Source: Ginsengibacter sp963792025
Lineage (GTDB): Bacteria; Bacteroidota; Bacteroidia; Chitinophagales; Chitinophagaceae
Assembly: GCA_963792025.1 (NCBI GenBank)
Contig: CAWBUS010000019.1
Coordinates: 62,001 to 126,000, forward strand
Direction of reading: 5' to 3'
DNA length: 64,000 nt
Numbering within the stretch: position 1 is the stretch's first letter; every line of letters begins with the position of its first letter. Below, piece by piece: positions 26,720 through 34,750 of this stretch. A program made the position numbers and the translations under genes. The notes beneath the pieces are model-generated. The model ran no database searches. It was not told the origin of the DNA and worked only from the letters and a program-made list of their open reading frames with translations.

Positions 26720-28081
26720 ATGATATTCGATATTGATAAGCAGACAATCCGGGACCTTGAACTCTTCACAGATACGAAAAATGGCAATTCCATATATTCT
26801 ATCTTCAACCGGACAGCCACAGTTGGGGGACAAGATACACTCTACGAAATGCTCAGTAATCCTGTTGCTGATCCTGACTTTCTTCAAACCAGGAAAGAAG
26901 AAATTAATTTCTTTTTTCTCCATGACTGTCACCTAAAACTATATAAAAGACAATTAGATTATATTGAATACTATCTTGGAATCCGAAGATCCCCGCTTAG
27001 AAATAATATAATTGACGCCACATTTAATGCATTATCAAACAAGATTAAACTAAGTAGTGACTACTATACCATCGCCGAAGGGATTTTCCACATCGTCCGA
27101 TTACTTATTGACCTGGATACGTTTATGGAAGAAGCTAAAATGCTCATAATGCCGGTGAGCCTGGAACAAGAATTTGAAAAAATTAAGAAAATAACTTCTT
27201 CTAAAAAGTTAAATGGTTTATGGAACGATCCTCCTAAACAGGCCAGGGATTTAAGTTCTTCGCAAATCAATAACCTGGACCAATTTTTTAGAGTAACTGA
27301 AAAGAATACATTCAGAGAGTTACTAGCCGCAGTTTATAAAATTGATGTCCTCCAAACCCTCAGCACAATAATGAAAAATGAAGGATTCAGTTTAGCTGAA
27401 TATTATACAGAAACTCAAACCGTATTTGATGTTGTTGACGGTTTCCATCCTTTCCTCACCTCTCCCGTTAAAAATAGTTTTTTATTCAACCAGGAGTCAA
27501 ACTTATGTTTCGTAACAGGTCCGAATATGTCCGGAAAATCAACATTCCTGAAAACTGTGGGACTAATGATTTATTTATCTCATGTGGGGTTCCCTGTTCC
27601 GGCAAAATCGCTAAAAACCTCCATACTAAAAGGATTATTTACCACCATTAATTTGACCGACGACATGAATCTCGGTCACAGCCATTTCTATTCTGAAGTA
27701 AAAAGAGTAAAGGATCTTGTTCTTAAAATTAAACCTGAGGGTAAATTTCTGATCATTTTCGATGAGTTATTTCGTGGAACAAACGTTAAAGATGCTTACG
27801 ACGCTTCGTTAATGATAATTTCATCATTAGCTAAGATCAGAAATAATATCTTCTTTATTTCAACACATATTTTAGAAATTGCCGACTCCATTGAAAACAA
27901 AGACACAATGATGTTCAGATGCTTTGGATCGGAGCTTATTAATCAACAACCCACCTATGACTTCAAATTAAAAAACGGAATTTCAGATGAACGGACCGGG
28001 TTGTTAATAATTAAAAATGAGAATATTCTTCAGATCCTGGATGAAATTGTCAGGAAACAAGAAAAAAAACAAAACCTGTAA
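26720..28081 (+). CDS. Short MutS-family ATPase lacking mismatch-recognition domains
   Basis: 453 residues. The C-terminal half is the MutS ABC-type ATPase: Walker A GPNMSGKST at 267-275, the TTINLTDDMNLGHSHFYSEVKR segment corresponding to the signature region, and Walker B LIIFDELFRGTN with Asp348 and Glu349. The N-terminal part aligns to the MutS core and clamp (NRTATVGGQDTLYEML is the usual core opening). The mismatch-binding domain I and connector domain II are absent, as is any Smr nuclease tail, so it is neither MutS1 nor MutS2. Short solitary MutS homologues are common in Bacteroidota; their role is not known. Confidence 0.82.
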   Translation: MIFDIDKQTIRDLELFTDTKNGNSIYSIFNRTATVGGQDTLYEMLSNPVADPDFLQTRKEEINFFFLHDCHLKLYKRQLDYIEYYLGIRRSPLRNNIIDATFNALSNKIKLSSDYYTIAEGIFHIVRLLIDLDTFMEEAKMLIMPVSLEQEFEKIKKITSSKKLNGLWNDPPKQARDLSSSQINNLDQFFRVTEKNTFRELLAAVYKIDVLQTLSTIMKNEGFSLAEYYTETQTVFDVVDGFHPFLTSPVKNSFLFNQESNLCFVTGPNMSGKSTFLKTVGLMIYLSHVGFPVPAKSLKTSILKGLFTTINLTDDMNLGHSHFYSEVKRVKDLVLKIKPEGKFLIIFDELFRGTNVKDAYDASLMIISSLAKIRNNIFFISTHILEIADSIENKDTMMFRCFGSELINQQPTYDFKLKNGISDERTGLLIIKNENILQILDEIVRKQEKKQNL

Positions 28082-28146
28082 CTTTTGCGGTCGTTGGTTT
28101 TCCCGAAAAACTCTTTATCGGCCGCCAGGCAAGCAGGATAGAATTG

Positions 28147-28166
28147 TTTTCTTATTTAAACATTCT
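28147..28166. repeat. Dispersed repeat, copy 3 (core only)
   Basis: The core CTTATTTAAACATTCT occurs between the MutS-like gene and the DoxX-like gene. Only the core is shared with the other three copies. Confidence 0.45.
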
Positions 28167-28266
28167 AACGATAGCTTGGTGGAACAAACAATGGCAACTG
28201 CAAAAATGAAATTTGTACCTTATTTTTATCGTTAAAAAAACAATTCAGAAATTAAAACAAAACTAG

Positions 28267-28644
28267 ATGACACCAAAAGCCACCAATACAGTTTACTGGA
28301 TTTGCACCATCATTTTCGCAGCGCTAATGGTATTTTCTGCTGCAGGTGGTATAGAGCCTTCGCCGCAGGCAATCCAGGTAATACACGATGGCCTCGGCTA
28401 TCCCATATATTTTATACAATTTATCAGTATTGCAAAATTGCTGGGCGTTATTGCAATTTTAATACCCGGTTTAAACCGCGTAAAAGAATGGGCTTATGCA
28501 GGCCTGTTTTTTGATCTTGCAGGTGCTGTCTATTCAGGTATCGCCGGTCCGGGTAAGTTCGACCCCTGGATGCTCACCATGCTGATATGGATAGTGCCGG
28601 GTATTTTGTCTTATTATTTCTGGCATAAGAAAATTAAGGCATAA
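28267..28644 (+). CDS. DoxX-like integral membrane protein
   Basis: 125 residues with four membrane helices. The pattern of a first helix (VYWICTIIFAALMVFSAAGG), a short PxAIQVIHDGLGYP loop, a helix with IAKLLGVIAILIPGLNRVKEWAYAG and a final pair of helices matches the DoxX-like family (PF13564 type). The VKEWAYAG segment is typical. The function of this group is unclear. It stands alone, with repeat copies on both sides. Confidence 0.82.
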   Translation: MTPKATNTVYWICTIIFAALMVFSAAGGIEPSPQAIQVIHDGLGYPIYFIQFISIAKLLGVIAILIPGLNRVKEWAYAGLFFDLAGAVYSGIAGPGKFDPWMLTMLIWIVPGILSYYFWHKKIKA

Positions 28645-28666
28645 ATATTTTCTGCCGACGGCTACG

Positions 28667-28691
28667 CTTAGTGTGCTCATAACCGTTAGTT
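28667..28691. repeat. 25-bp direct repeat, copy A
   Basis: Identical over 25 bases (starting CTTAGTGTGCTCATAACC and ending GTTAGTT) to 29865-29889. The two copies bracket the rifamycin ADP-ribosyltransferase gene, about 1.2 kb apart. Confidence 0.7.
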
Positions 28692-28775
28692 ACAAAGAAC
28701 AACGCTCCCTGGTTATTTAAATATTGTACACAATCGACGGATTAGAGAGCTTTTTTATTTAAACATTCTCTGAAC
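28690..28775. repeat. Dispersed repeat, long copy 4
   Basis: Aligns over about 85 bases with 26452-26534: shared TCCCT, TTATTTAAAT-TTGTACA, AGAGAG and TTTTTTATTTAAACATTCTC blocks. It lies immediately next to the 25-bp repeat copy A. Confidence 0.6.
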
Positions 28776-29007
28776 GGCATATGAGAGACAAGGTGGATAT
28801 AAAGCGCCAGAATCGCCTGTCAATATATATTTCATACATAATGAAATACTTAAACTGAGCGGGGCATGTGTATTATTGCTTTATGTTGAATTGAACAAAC
28901 CTAAATTCCGGGTTATTTATTCTGACAGCAGTTTCGTCTATGGTTCGCTCCTTAACGCAATACCCGTGTCAGCGGTTCATTGTTTTTGTTTTGTATTCGT
29001 CCAATCT

Positions 29008-29751
29008 TTAGTTAATAATTTCCCCTTTGTTATTCGCCAGCTTTTCGCGCCATTTTTGGAGTTCCGCAGGTGTGGCCTTATCCCAATCTGCTACCTCTCC
29101 AACGATTCTCAATGGTGCCTGGCTGCGAAATGAGCGTGTCGGGTTCCCCGGGAATTTCTTATCAGTAACATTCGGATCATTTTCAAAACTTCCTGTTGGT
29201 TCAACGATATAAACACGTTCATGTCCATCACCTTTTGCCAATGCAGCAGCAAGGCCCGCGCCATTGACCATAGCTGTGAAATAAACATGATTCATTTTAA
29301 GTTCGGCTTTATAATTTGAACTGCCGCCTGCTGTCAGCAAATCGCCAATCTGCAAATCTGCCTTTGTCCCGTGATAAAAGGGGCCTTTGTCAGAAGGGTT
29401 GTTCTTAAACAAAATTGCTAATTCAGAATTCTCTTTCGCATTATCACGGTGGCCTAGTTCTTCATAGCATTTGGCAATGTTTGAATATAAAGAAGGGAAA
29501 GCACTCTTAACAGCATCATTATTTATTTTTAATGCAAACTGCAAAGCCGTTTCGAGCCATTTTAACTTGCCGGGAATAGTTTTTTGATGTCGGGCTACAT
29601 AATAAGCTGCAATAAATTTTTCAAAATCGTTTGTCGCTTCGTTCCAGCCTTGCAAAAATAGTTTGTGCGCTTCTACAGGTTTGCCTTTTTCTTCCATGTC
29701 CATACCTTGAAGACAGAGTTTAACAACATTATTGAACGGGGAGAATTCCAT
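29008..29751 (-). CDS. arr: Rifamycin ADP-ribosyltransferase (Arr) with N-terminal TPR-like domain
   Basis: 247 residues. Residues about 5-115 form helical TPR-like repeats (EEKGKPVEAHKLFLQGWNEA, YSNIAKCYEELGHRDNAKEN). From about residue 124 the sequence is a complete Arr enzyme: FYHGTKADLQIGDLL, NHVYFTAMVNGAGLAAALA, GHERVYIVEPTGSFENDP and NPTRSFRSQAPLRIVGEV. Arr transfers ADP-ribose from NAD to rifamycin antibiotics and inactivates them. Stand-alone Arr proteins have about 140 residues, so the TPR part is an extension. It lies between two copies of a 25-bp repeat, which hints at acquisition. Phenotype is inferred from family membership. Confidence 0.88.
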   Translation of the reverse strand: MEFSPFNNVVKLCLQGMDMEEKGKPVEAHKLFLQGWNEATNDFEKFIAAYYVARHQKTIPGKLKWLETALQFALKINNDAVKSAFPSLYSNIAKCYEELGHRDNAKENSELAILFKNNPSDKGPFYHGTKADLQIGDLLTAGGSSNYKAELKMNHVYFTAMVNGAGLAAALAKGDGHERVYIVEPTGSFENDPNVTDKKFPGNPTRSFRSQAPLRIVGEVADWDKATPAELQKWREKLANNKGEIIN

Positions 29752-29864
29752 TTTCTAATTATTTTGTCTATAAATTATTTAATGTCAATTCAGTTGTTTT
29801 TCCTTAGACCTTTGAAGCGTCTTGCAATGAACGTTAACTACCATAAGGCCAAACACCCACTACA

Positions 29865-29889
29865 CTTAGTGTGCTCATAACCGTTAGTT
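29865..29889. repeat. 25-bp direct repeat, copy B
   Basis: Exact copy of 28667-28691. It lies upstream of arr, and downstream of the YdeI/DUF1905 gene on the minus strand. Confidence 0.7.
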
Positions 29890-29919
29890 GGATATACCTG
29901 TTTTTAGGGGCTTATTTTT

Positions 29920-30352
29920 TTACCTCAAGCTATCAATAACCTTTTCAATGCGCCTGTTTTTTGTCTCTTGAGTTTTTGCTTCGGTTATAGATAATATGAT
30001 TGCTTTCTTTTTACCTGGGGCTAATTTTTCAAAATTGTCTTTTGCAACTTTGTTTTTATCAAATGCTTTTTTTAATTCACCGGGAATGTCAAAAATTCGG
30101 GGAGTTGTATCTGATTCAAGATTTACTTCAACTTTGTCCCCTCCATTCACGTTCGCTTTTTTCCTGTTTTCTGCACTAAGGCTAATCATAAACTTGTCAT
30201 TCATTTTTCCAACAGCACTTCTATAACTGTGGTTGTTAATAGTAACAACAACCAGGGGTTTTTTACCTCCGCCCAATTGTTCCAGCATTTTCTCTGTAAC
30301 ATTCTATACCGGTATTATTCCCGGTTTGCAGAATGATTGTTTTGAATTTCAT
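29920..30352 (-). CDS. YdeI/OmpD-associated and DUF1905 protein, frameshift near the N-terminus
   Basis: The open frame from 30288 gives 122 residues beginning inside a DUF1905 domain (LGGGKKPLVVVTINNHSYRSAV). An ATG at 30352 starts MKFKTIILQTGNNTGIE in another frame, the expected N-terminus. Removing one A at 30301 (plus-strand numbering) joins them as GIE-VTEKMLEQLGGG and gives 143 residues. The C-terminal part is the YdeI helix pair (FEKLAPGKKKAIILSITEAKTQETKNRRIEKVID). Family members are described as OmpD-associated or linked to bacteriocin tolerance; the biochemical role is unknown. The break looks like a sequence error. Confidence 0.8.
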
Positions 30353-30757
30353 CGCAAAATTATTTTTTCAGGTTTGTATTAAATTTTCCAGCCTTTCTTA
30401 CTATTACGGTCTTCCTTTTGCTTCAAATTTAAAGCATTACAAAGAAAAAAAAGGCCGCCGATGTTGCGTTCCCTGCAAAGGGGCGACCCGCAATAACGTA
30501 ACCGGAAATTGCGTAGCCCTTCTCCCTTCGGAGATGGATTGCGGTGAGATCTTAAGGTGCATGTACGTTGTCATACCAGCTTTTTATTTCATTAAATCCA
30601 TCCAAAGAATATTTTGAACATGATATAGTTAATAATAGCTCAATCGATTCGGCAAGGTGTAATTATATTCGCCACTAACATAGCCTATTAATTTTTAGAT
30701 TTACTGCTATGCTGCAATGTCTTCATCTTATTTTTTTTAACTATGTAATCTCACATA
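30353..30757. other. 405-bp divergent gap without a recognisable gene
   Basis: The stretch 30450-30560 is richer in G and C than its surroundings and contains GGGCGACCCGCAATAACG and CCCTTCTCCCTTCGGAG. It may be a repeat remnant, but I find no second copy in the window. The open frame at 30333-30617 has no protein-like character. Promoters for the divergent YdeI-like and GH29 genes must lie here. Confidence 0.4.
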
Positions 30758-32218
30758 ATGAACTTAAAAAAACAATTATCGTTATTTAGTGTTTCAACGG
30801 TATTAATGGCCTGCTTGTCGGCGCAGGTTGAGAGAGTAACGCCACCCGCACCAGTTTATCCTGTTCCTGCGGCCAACCAGTTGGCGTGGGCGGATATGGA
30901 AACAAATGCTTTTATACATTTCAACATCAATACTTTTACGGATAAAGAATGGGGGTATGGAAACGAAAGCCCCTCATTATTCAATCCAACCAATGTTAAT
31001 GCCAACCAATGGGCGAAGACATTGAAAGAGACTGGCTTTAAGGAGATGATTTTAACGTGTAAACATCATGATGGGTTTTGTCTTTGGCCTTCGAAATATA
31101 CCGATAGATCCATAAAGTCAAGCCCTTATAAAAATGGCAAAGGAGATATTGTAAGAGAAGCGAGAGATGCCGCCGCCAGGTTTGGTTTAAAATTTGGCGT
31201 CTACCTGTCACCGTGGGATAGAAGCCGGGCAGATTATGGAACGCCTGCCTACATTACCTATTACCGGAATCAATTGAAAGAATTATTTACTAACTATGGA
31301 CCCATATTCGAAATGTGGTTTGATGGCGCTAATGGCGGAGATGGTTATTATGGCGGCGCGAACGAAAAAAGAGAAATTGACCGTACCACTTACTACGATT
31401 GGCCGACAACGCTGAAGATGGTAAGAAAGATGGAACCCAATATTTTGTTTTTCAGTGATGCGGGGCCCGGTGTAAGATGGGTAGGAAATGAACAGGGCAT
31501 TGCCGGGGAAACTAACTGGAACACCGTAGACGCAGATACACTTTACCCCGGCAAAGCAGGAATGGAAAGTTATTTAAACAGTGGCGACATTAATGGTAAG
31601 CAATGGATACCGGCGGAGGTGGATGTATCCATAAGACCGGGCTGGTTTTATCATGCAAAAGAAGATAGCCTTGTAAAAACTCCTGAAAGATTATTTGAAA
31701 TCTATCTTACCTCTGTTGGACGAGGTTCCACATTGTTATTAAATGTACCGCCTGACAGAACAGGCCAATTTAATGCGCACGATGTAAAAGCCTTATATGG
31801 CTTCAAAGCTTTGCTGGATAAAGTTTTTGCAAACAACCTGGCGGCCAAAGCAAAAATAACGGCCGATAGTTACCGCGGAAACAGCAAACTTTATGCTGCT
31901 TCAAATATTAATGATGGAAATAAAGAAACCTATTGGGCTACGGACGATGCAACCACAAAAGGAAGTATTACAATCGACCTGCCCAAAAAATCAACCGTTC
32001 AATATATTGTTTTGCAGGAATACATAAAACTGGGGCAACGGGTAAAATCGTTCAGCGTGGAAATTTGGAAAGACAATGCATGGCAACAGGTGGCTACGGC
32101 AACCACCATCGGGCATAAGAGGATCTTAAAAATTGATCCAGTGGAAACGAAAAAAATAAGAGTGAATATTACGGATGCAAAAGCATGCCCGCTCATTTCA
32201 AACATTGCCGTATATTAA
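30758..32218 (+). CDS. GH29 alpha-L-fucosidase with C-terminal F5/8 type C (CBM32-like) domain
   Basis: 486 residues. The signal peptide ends near LSAQ. The GH29 barrel contains AFIHFNINTFTDKEWG, MILTCKHHDGFCLWPSKYTD, GVYLSPWDR and the nucleophile aspartate in FEMWFDGANGG (Asp189). NVPPDRTGQFN closes the catalytic domain. Residues about 350-486 form a galactose-binding-like beta-sandwich (AASNINDGNKETYWATDD, KSFSVEIW). Exo-acting enzymes of this family release fucose from plant or animal glycans. It starts a run of three exoglycosidase genes (GH29, GH20, GH92). Confidence 0.92.
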   Translation: MNLKKQLSLFSVSTVLMACLSAQVERVTPPAPVYPVPAANQLAWADMETNAFIHFNINTFTDKEWGYGNESPSLFNPTNVNANQWAKTLKETGFKEMILTCKHHDGFCLWPSKYTDRSIKSSPYKNGKGDIVREARDAAARFGLKFGVYLSPWDRSRADYGTPAYITYYRNQLKELFTNYGPIFEMWFDGANGGDGYYGGANEKREIDRTTYYDWPTTLKMVRKMEPNILFFSDAGPGVRWVGNEQGIAGETNWNTVDADTLYPGKAGMESYLNSGDINGKQWIPAEVDVSIRPGWFYHAKEDSLVKTPERLFEIYLTSVGRGSTLLLNVPPDRTGQFNAHDVKALYGFKALLDKVFANNLAAKAKITADSYRGNSKLYAASNINDGNKETYWATDDATTKGSITIDLPKKSTVQYIVLQEYIKLGQRVKSFSVEIWKDNAWQQVATATTIGHKRILKIDPVETKKIRVNITDAKACPLISNIAVY

Positions 32219-32386
32219 TTTCAACAACTATTTTAAAAACAGGGAATGAAATTGTAACCGCGTTGAATGCAATACTAACTGCTTCGGCTACTCGTAAACA
32301 ATTTTAGTGAAGAGATAAAATCATTAGTAAAAAAGATCTCACAATAAAACAGGAACGCAATCATTCAATAAAAACTACTTTAAAAA

Positions 32387-34714
32387 ATGACAACAAAGAT
32401 GCACCGGAATTTGGTATCCTATTTTCTTATCCTGGCTTTCTCATTAATTTATAAAACCACGCCCGCACAGGATAGTACGATTGCAGAGCGATATCCTGTT
32501 ATTCCCTACCCTGCTCGTTTGCAGCCGATGGATGGAGCATTTACAGTAAATAAAACAACAACCATTTATACAGACAAGCTATTTACTAACGAAAGCGCCT
32601 ACCTGCAAACACTTCTGAAGAACGCAACCGGCATACCGTTAAAAATTAAGAGCGGGCTTTCAGCCAACACGGGCATTGTTTTGATGAAAAATGATAACAT
32701 TACAGCAGATGAAGGCTATCAATTAAGTATTCAACCGGGTAAAATAATTCTTTCTGCAAAAACTGCTACCGGCATTTTCAGGGGCATTGAAACCATAAGG
32801 CAACTGTTACCCGTAAACGAAAAGAAAAGTTTAGCAACGCATAGCGTGATGATACCTGCAGCGGAAATTGAGGATGCCCCATTGTACAACTGGCGGGGTA
32901 TGCATCTTGATGTAGCACGGCATTTCTTTTCTATTAATTATCTAAAAAAGTTTATTGATGTACTGGCGTTGTACAAAATGAATAAACTGCATTTGCACCT
33001 TACCGACGACCAGGGGTGGCGCATTGAAATAAAAAAATATCCCAAGCTTACTGAAGAAGGTGCCTGGCGTACGTTCAACAACCAGGATTCAGATTGTATG
33101 CGGATGTCAAAAGATAATCCTGATATGGCTATTGACCCGGAACATATCATTCATAAAGATGGCAAAACTTTATACGGCGGATTTTATACGCAACAACAAA
33201 TGAAAGGGCTTGTTGCTTATGCCGCAGCAAGACATATTGATATTATCCCCGAGCTTGACATGCCGGGGCACATGATGGCCGCTATTCGTGAATATCCTTT
33301 TTTATCATGCGATGGCGGCAGTAAATGGGGCGCATTATTTTCTACGCCTATTTGCCCCTGCAATGAAACTACTTTTGAATTTGCTGAAAATGTTTACAAG
33401 GAAATATTTTCCATCTTTCCTTCTGAATATGTACACCTTGGTGCAGATGAGGTAGACCGGAAGGAATGGGCAAAATCACCGGCATGTGCAGTGCTCATGG
33501 AAAAAGAAGGATTGCAAAATGTTGATGAACTGCAAAGTTATTTTGTAAAGAGAATGGAGAAATTTTTTAATGCTAACGGTAAAAAATTAATTGGCTGGGA
33601 TGAGATACTGGAAGGCGGCGTAAGTAAAACAGCGTATGTAATGTACTGGCGTAGCTGGGTGCCCGCCGCCCCAATTAAAGCTGCAAAAAATGGCAACTAT
33701 GTGATTATGACACCAGGCGATCCATTGTATTTTGATGGAATACCTGATGCACAGTCGATAAAAAGAGTCTACGATTTTAACCCCGTGCCCAAGGCTTTAA
33801 ATGCAGAAGAAGCAAAATTTATTTTAGGGGCACAAGCCAACATCTGGACGGAACATATTCCTTCAGAGAGAAGGGCCGACTATATGTACATGCCCCGCAT
33901 GACAGCGCTGGCAGAAAGATTATGGAGCAATACTGATGACTACGACAACTTCACGCTTCGACTGCAAAAACAGTACAAGTTATTGGATAAAATGAATGTT
34001 CACTATCGCCTGCCAGATCTCACCGGGTTTTCCCAGGAAAATGTTTTTACTGATAAAACGAGTTTGACCGTGACAAAACCATTTAGTGATTTACAAATTC
34101 ATTACACTACTAACGGTACCCTACCCGAAGTGAGTTCGCAACTTTTAGATAAGCCACTTACTATAACAGAACCCATAACAATTAAGATGGCGGCCTTCAG
34201 CAGCAATGGTTTGCGGGGCGATATTTACACGCTTCATTATAAGAAAGAAAAATATGCAATGCCGGTAACAGCAGCAGCGTTGAGCGATGGTTTAGCATGC
34301 ACCTATTATAAACAATTCTTTAAAACGAGCACAGCGCTCACAGGTCTAAAACCCGACAGTATGTTTATTGCTTCCAATTTCGTAGTACCCCCTTCGATAA
34401 ATGCGCCTTCATTCGGACTGGAATACAAAGGGTTTATTGACATACCCGAAACAGGCATTTATACTTTTTACTTAACCTGCGATGACGGTGGCATCCTTTA
34501 CATTGCCAACAGGGAAGTTGTTAATAATGATGGATTGCATTCCGCCATTCAAAAAACAGGGCAGGTTGCGTTGTCAAAGGGATTGCAGCCTTTTCTCCTC
34601 GATTTTATTGAAGGCGGCGGCGGATTTAAATTAGCATTGCAATACAGCAAGGGAAACACAAAACCTGCCGACATTCCCGAAGCGTGGTTGAAATACGAAC
34701 CTGTTAATAAATAG
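32387..34714 (+). CDS. GH20 beta-N-acetylhexosaminidase with C-terminal PA14-like domain
   Basis: 775 residues with an N-terminal signal peptide (ending near TTPAQ). The GH20b domain precedes the barrel: YNWRGMHLDVARHFF, KLHLHLTDDQGWRIEIK, IDIIPELDMPGHMMAA and the catalytic pair in YVHLGADEVDRKEW (Asp354-Glu355). NIWTEHIPSERRADYMYMPRM is a typical late barrel motif. A chitobiase C-terminal-like segment (PEVSSQLLDKPLTI) and a PA14-like domain (GFIDIPETGIYTFYLTCDDG) complete the protein. It removes terminal GlcNAc or GalNAc, probably in the periplasm, with the neighbouring fucosidase and GH92 mannosidase. Confidence 0.92.
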   Translation: MTTKMHRNLVSYFLILAFSLIYKTTPAQDSTIAERYPVIPYPARLQPMDGAFTVNKTTTIYTDKLFTNESAYLQTLLKNATGIPLKIKSGLSANTGIVLMKNDNITADEGYQLSIQPGKIILSAKTATGIFRGIETIRQLLPVNEKKSLATHSVMIPAAEIEDAPLYNWRGMHLDVARHFFSINYLKKFIDVLALYKMNKLHLHLTDDQGWRIEIKKYPKLTEEGAWRTFNNQDSDCMRMSKDNPDMAIDPEHIIHKDGKTLYGGFYTQQQMKGLVAYAAARHIDIIPELDMPGHMMAAIREYPFLSCDGGSKWGALFSTPICPCNETTFEFAENVYKEIFSIFPSEYVHLGADEVDRKEWAKSPACAVLMEKEGLQNVDELQSYFVKRMEKFFNANGKKLIGWDEILEGGVSKTAYVMYWRSWVPAAPIKAAKNGNYVIMTPGDPLYFDGIPDAQSIKRVYDFNPVPKALNAEEAKFILGAQANIWTEHIPSERRADYMYMPRMTALAERLWSNTDDYDNFTLRLQKQYKLLDKMNVHYRLPDLTGFSQENVFTDKTSLTVTKPFSDLQIHYTTNGTLPEVSSQLLDKPLTITEPITIKMAAFSSNGLRGDIYTLHYKKEKYAMPVTAAALSDGLACTYYKQFFKTSTALTGLKPDSMFIASNFVVPPSINAPSFGLEYKGFIDIPETGIYTFYLTCDDGGILYIANREVVNNDGLHSAIQKTGQVALSKGLQPFLLDFIEGGGGFKLALQYSKGNTKPADIPEAWLKYEPVNK

Positions 34715-34750
34715 GTATACTTTGCAGATAATTTCAAATACCATATTCAA

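Larger units (their letters stand above)
28645..29007. other. 363-bp gap holding two kinds of dispersed repeat
   Basis: No gene is visible. A 25-base sequence beginning CTTAGTGTGCTCATAA (28667-28691) is repeated exactly at 29865-29889. It runs directly into the long repeat copy at 28690-28775. The remainder is AT-rich and lies downstream of both convergent genes. Confidence 0.5.

Noticed and set aside
23640..30352. Chromosomal integron with attC sites
   Set aside because: Short genes with CGCTAAC/CCGTTAG motifs at borders look cassette-like, but orientations are mixed, no integrase gene is present and I could not find complete attC symmetry.
30333..30617. 94-residue plus-strand open frame
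   Set aside because: It overlaps the reconstructed N-terminus of the YdeI/DUF1905 gene on the other strand and has no protein-like pattern.
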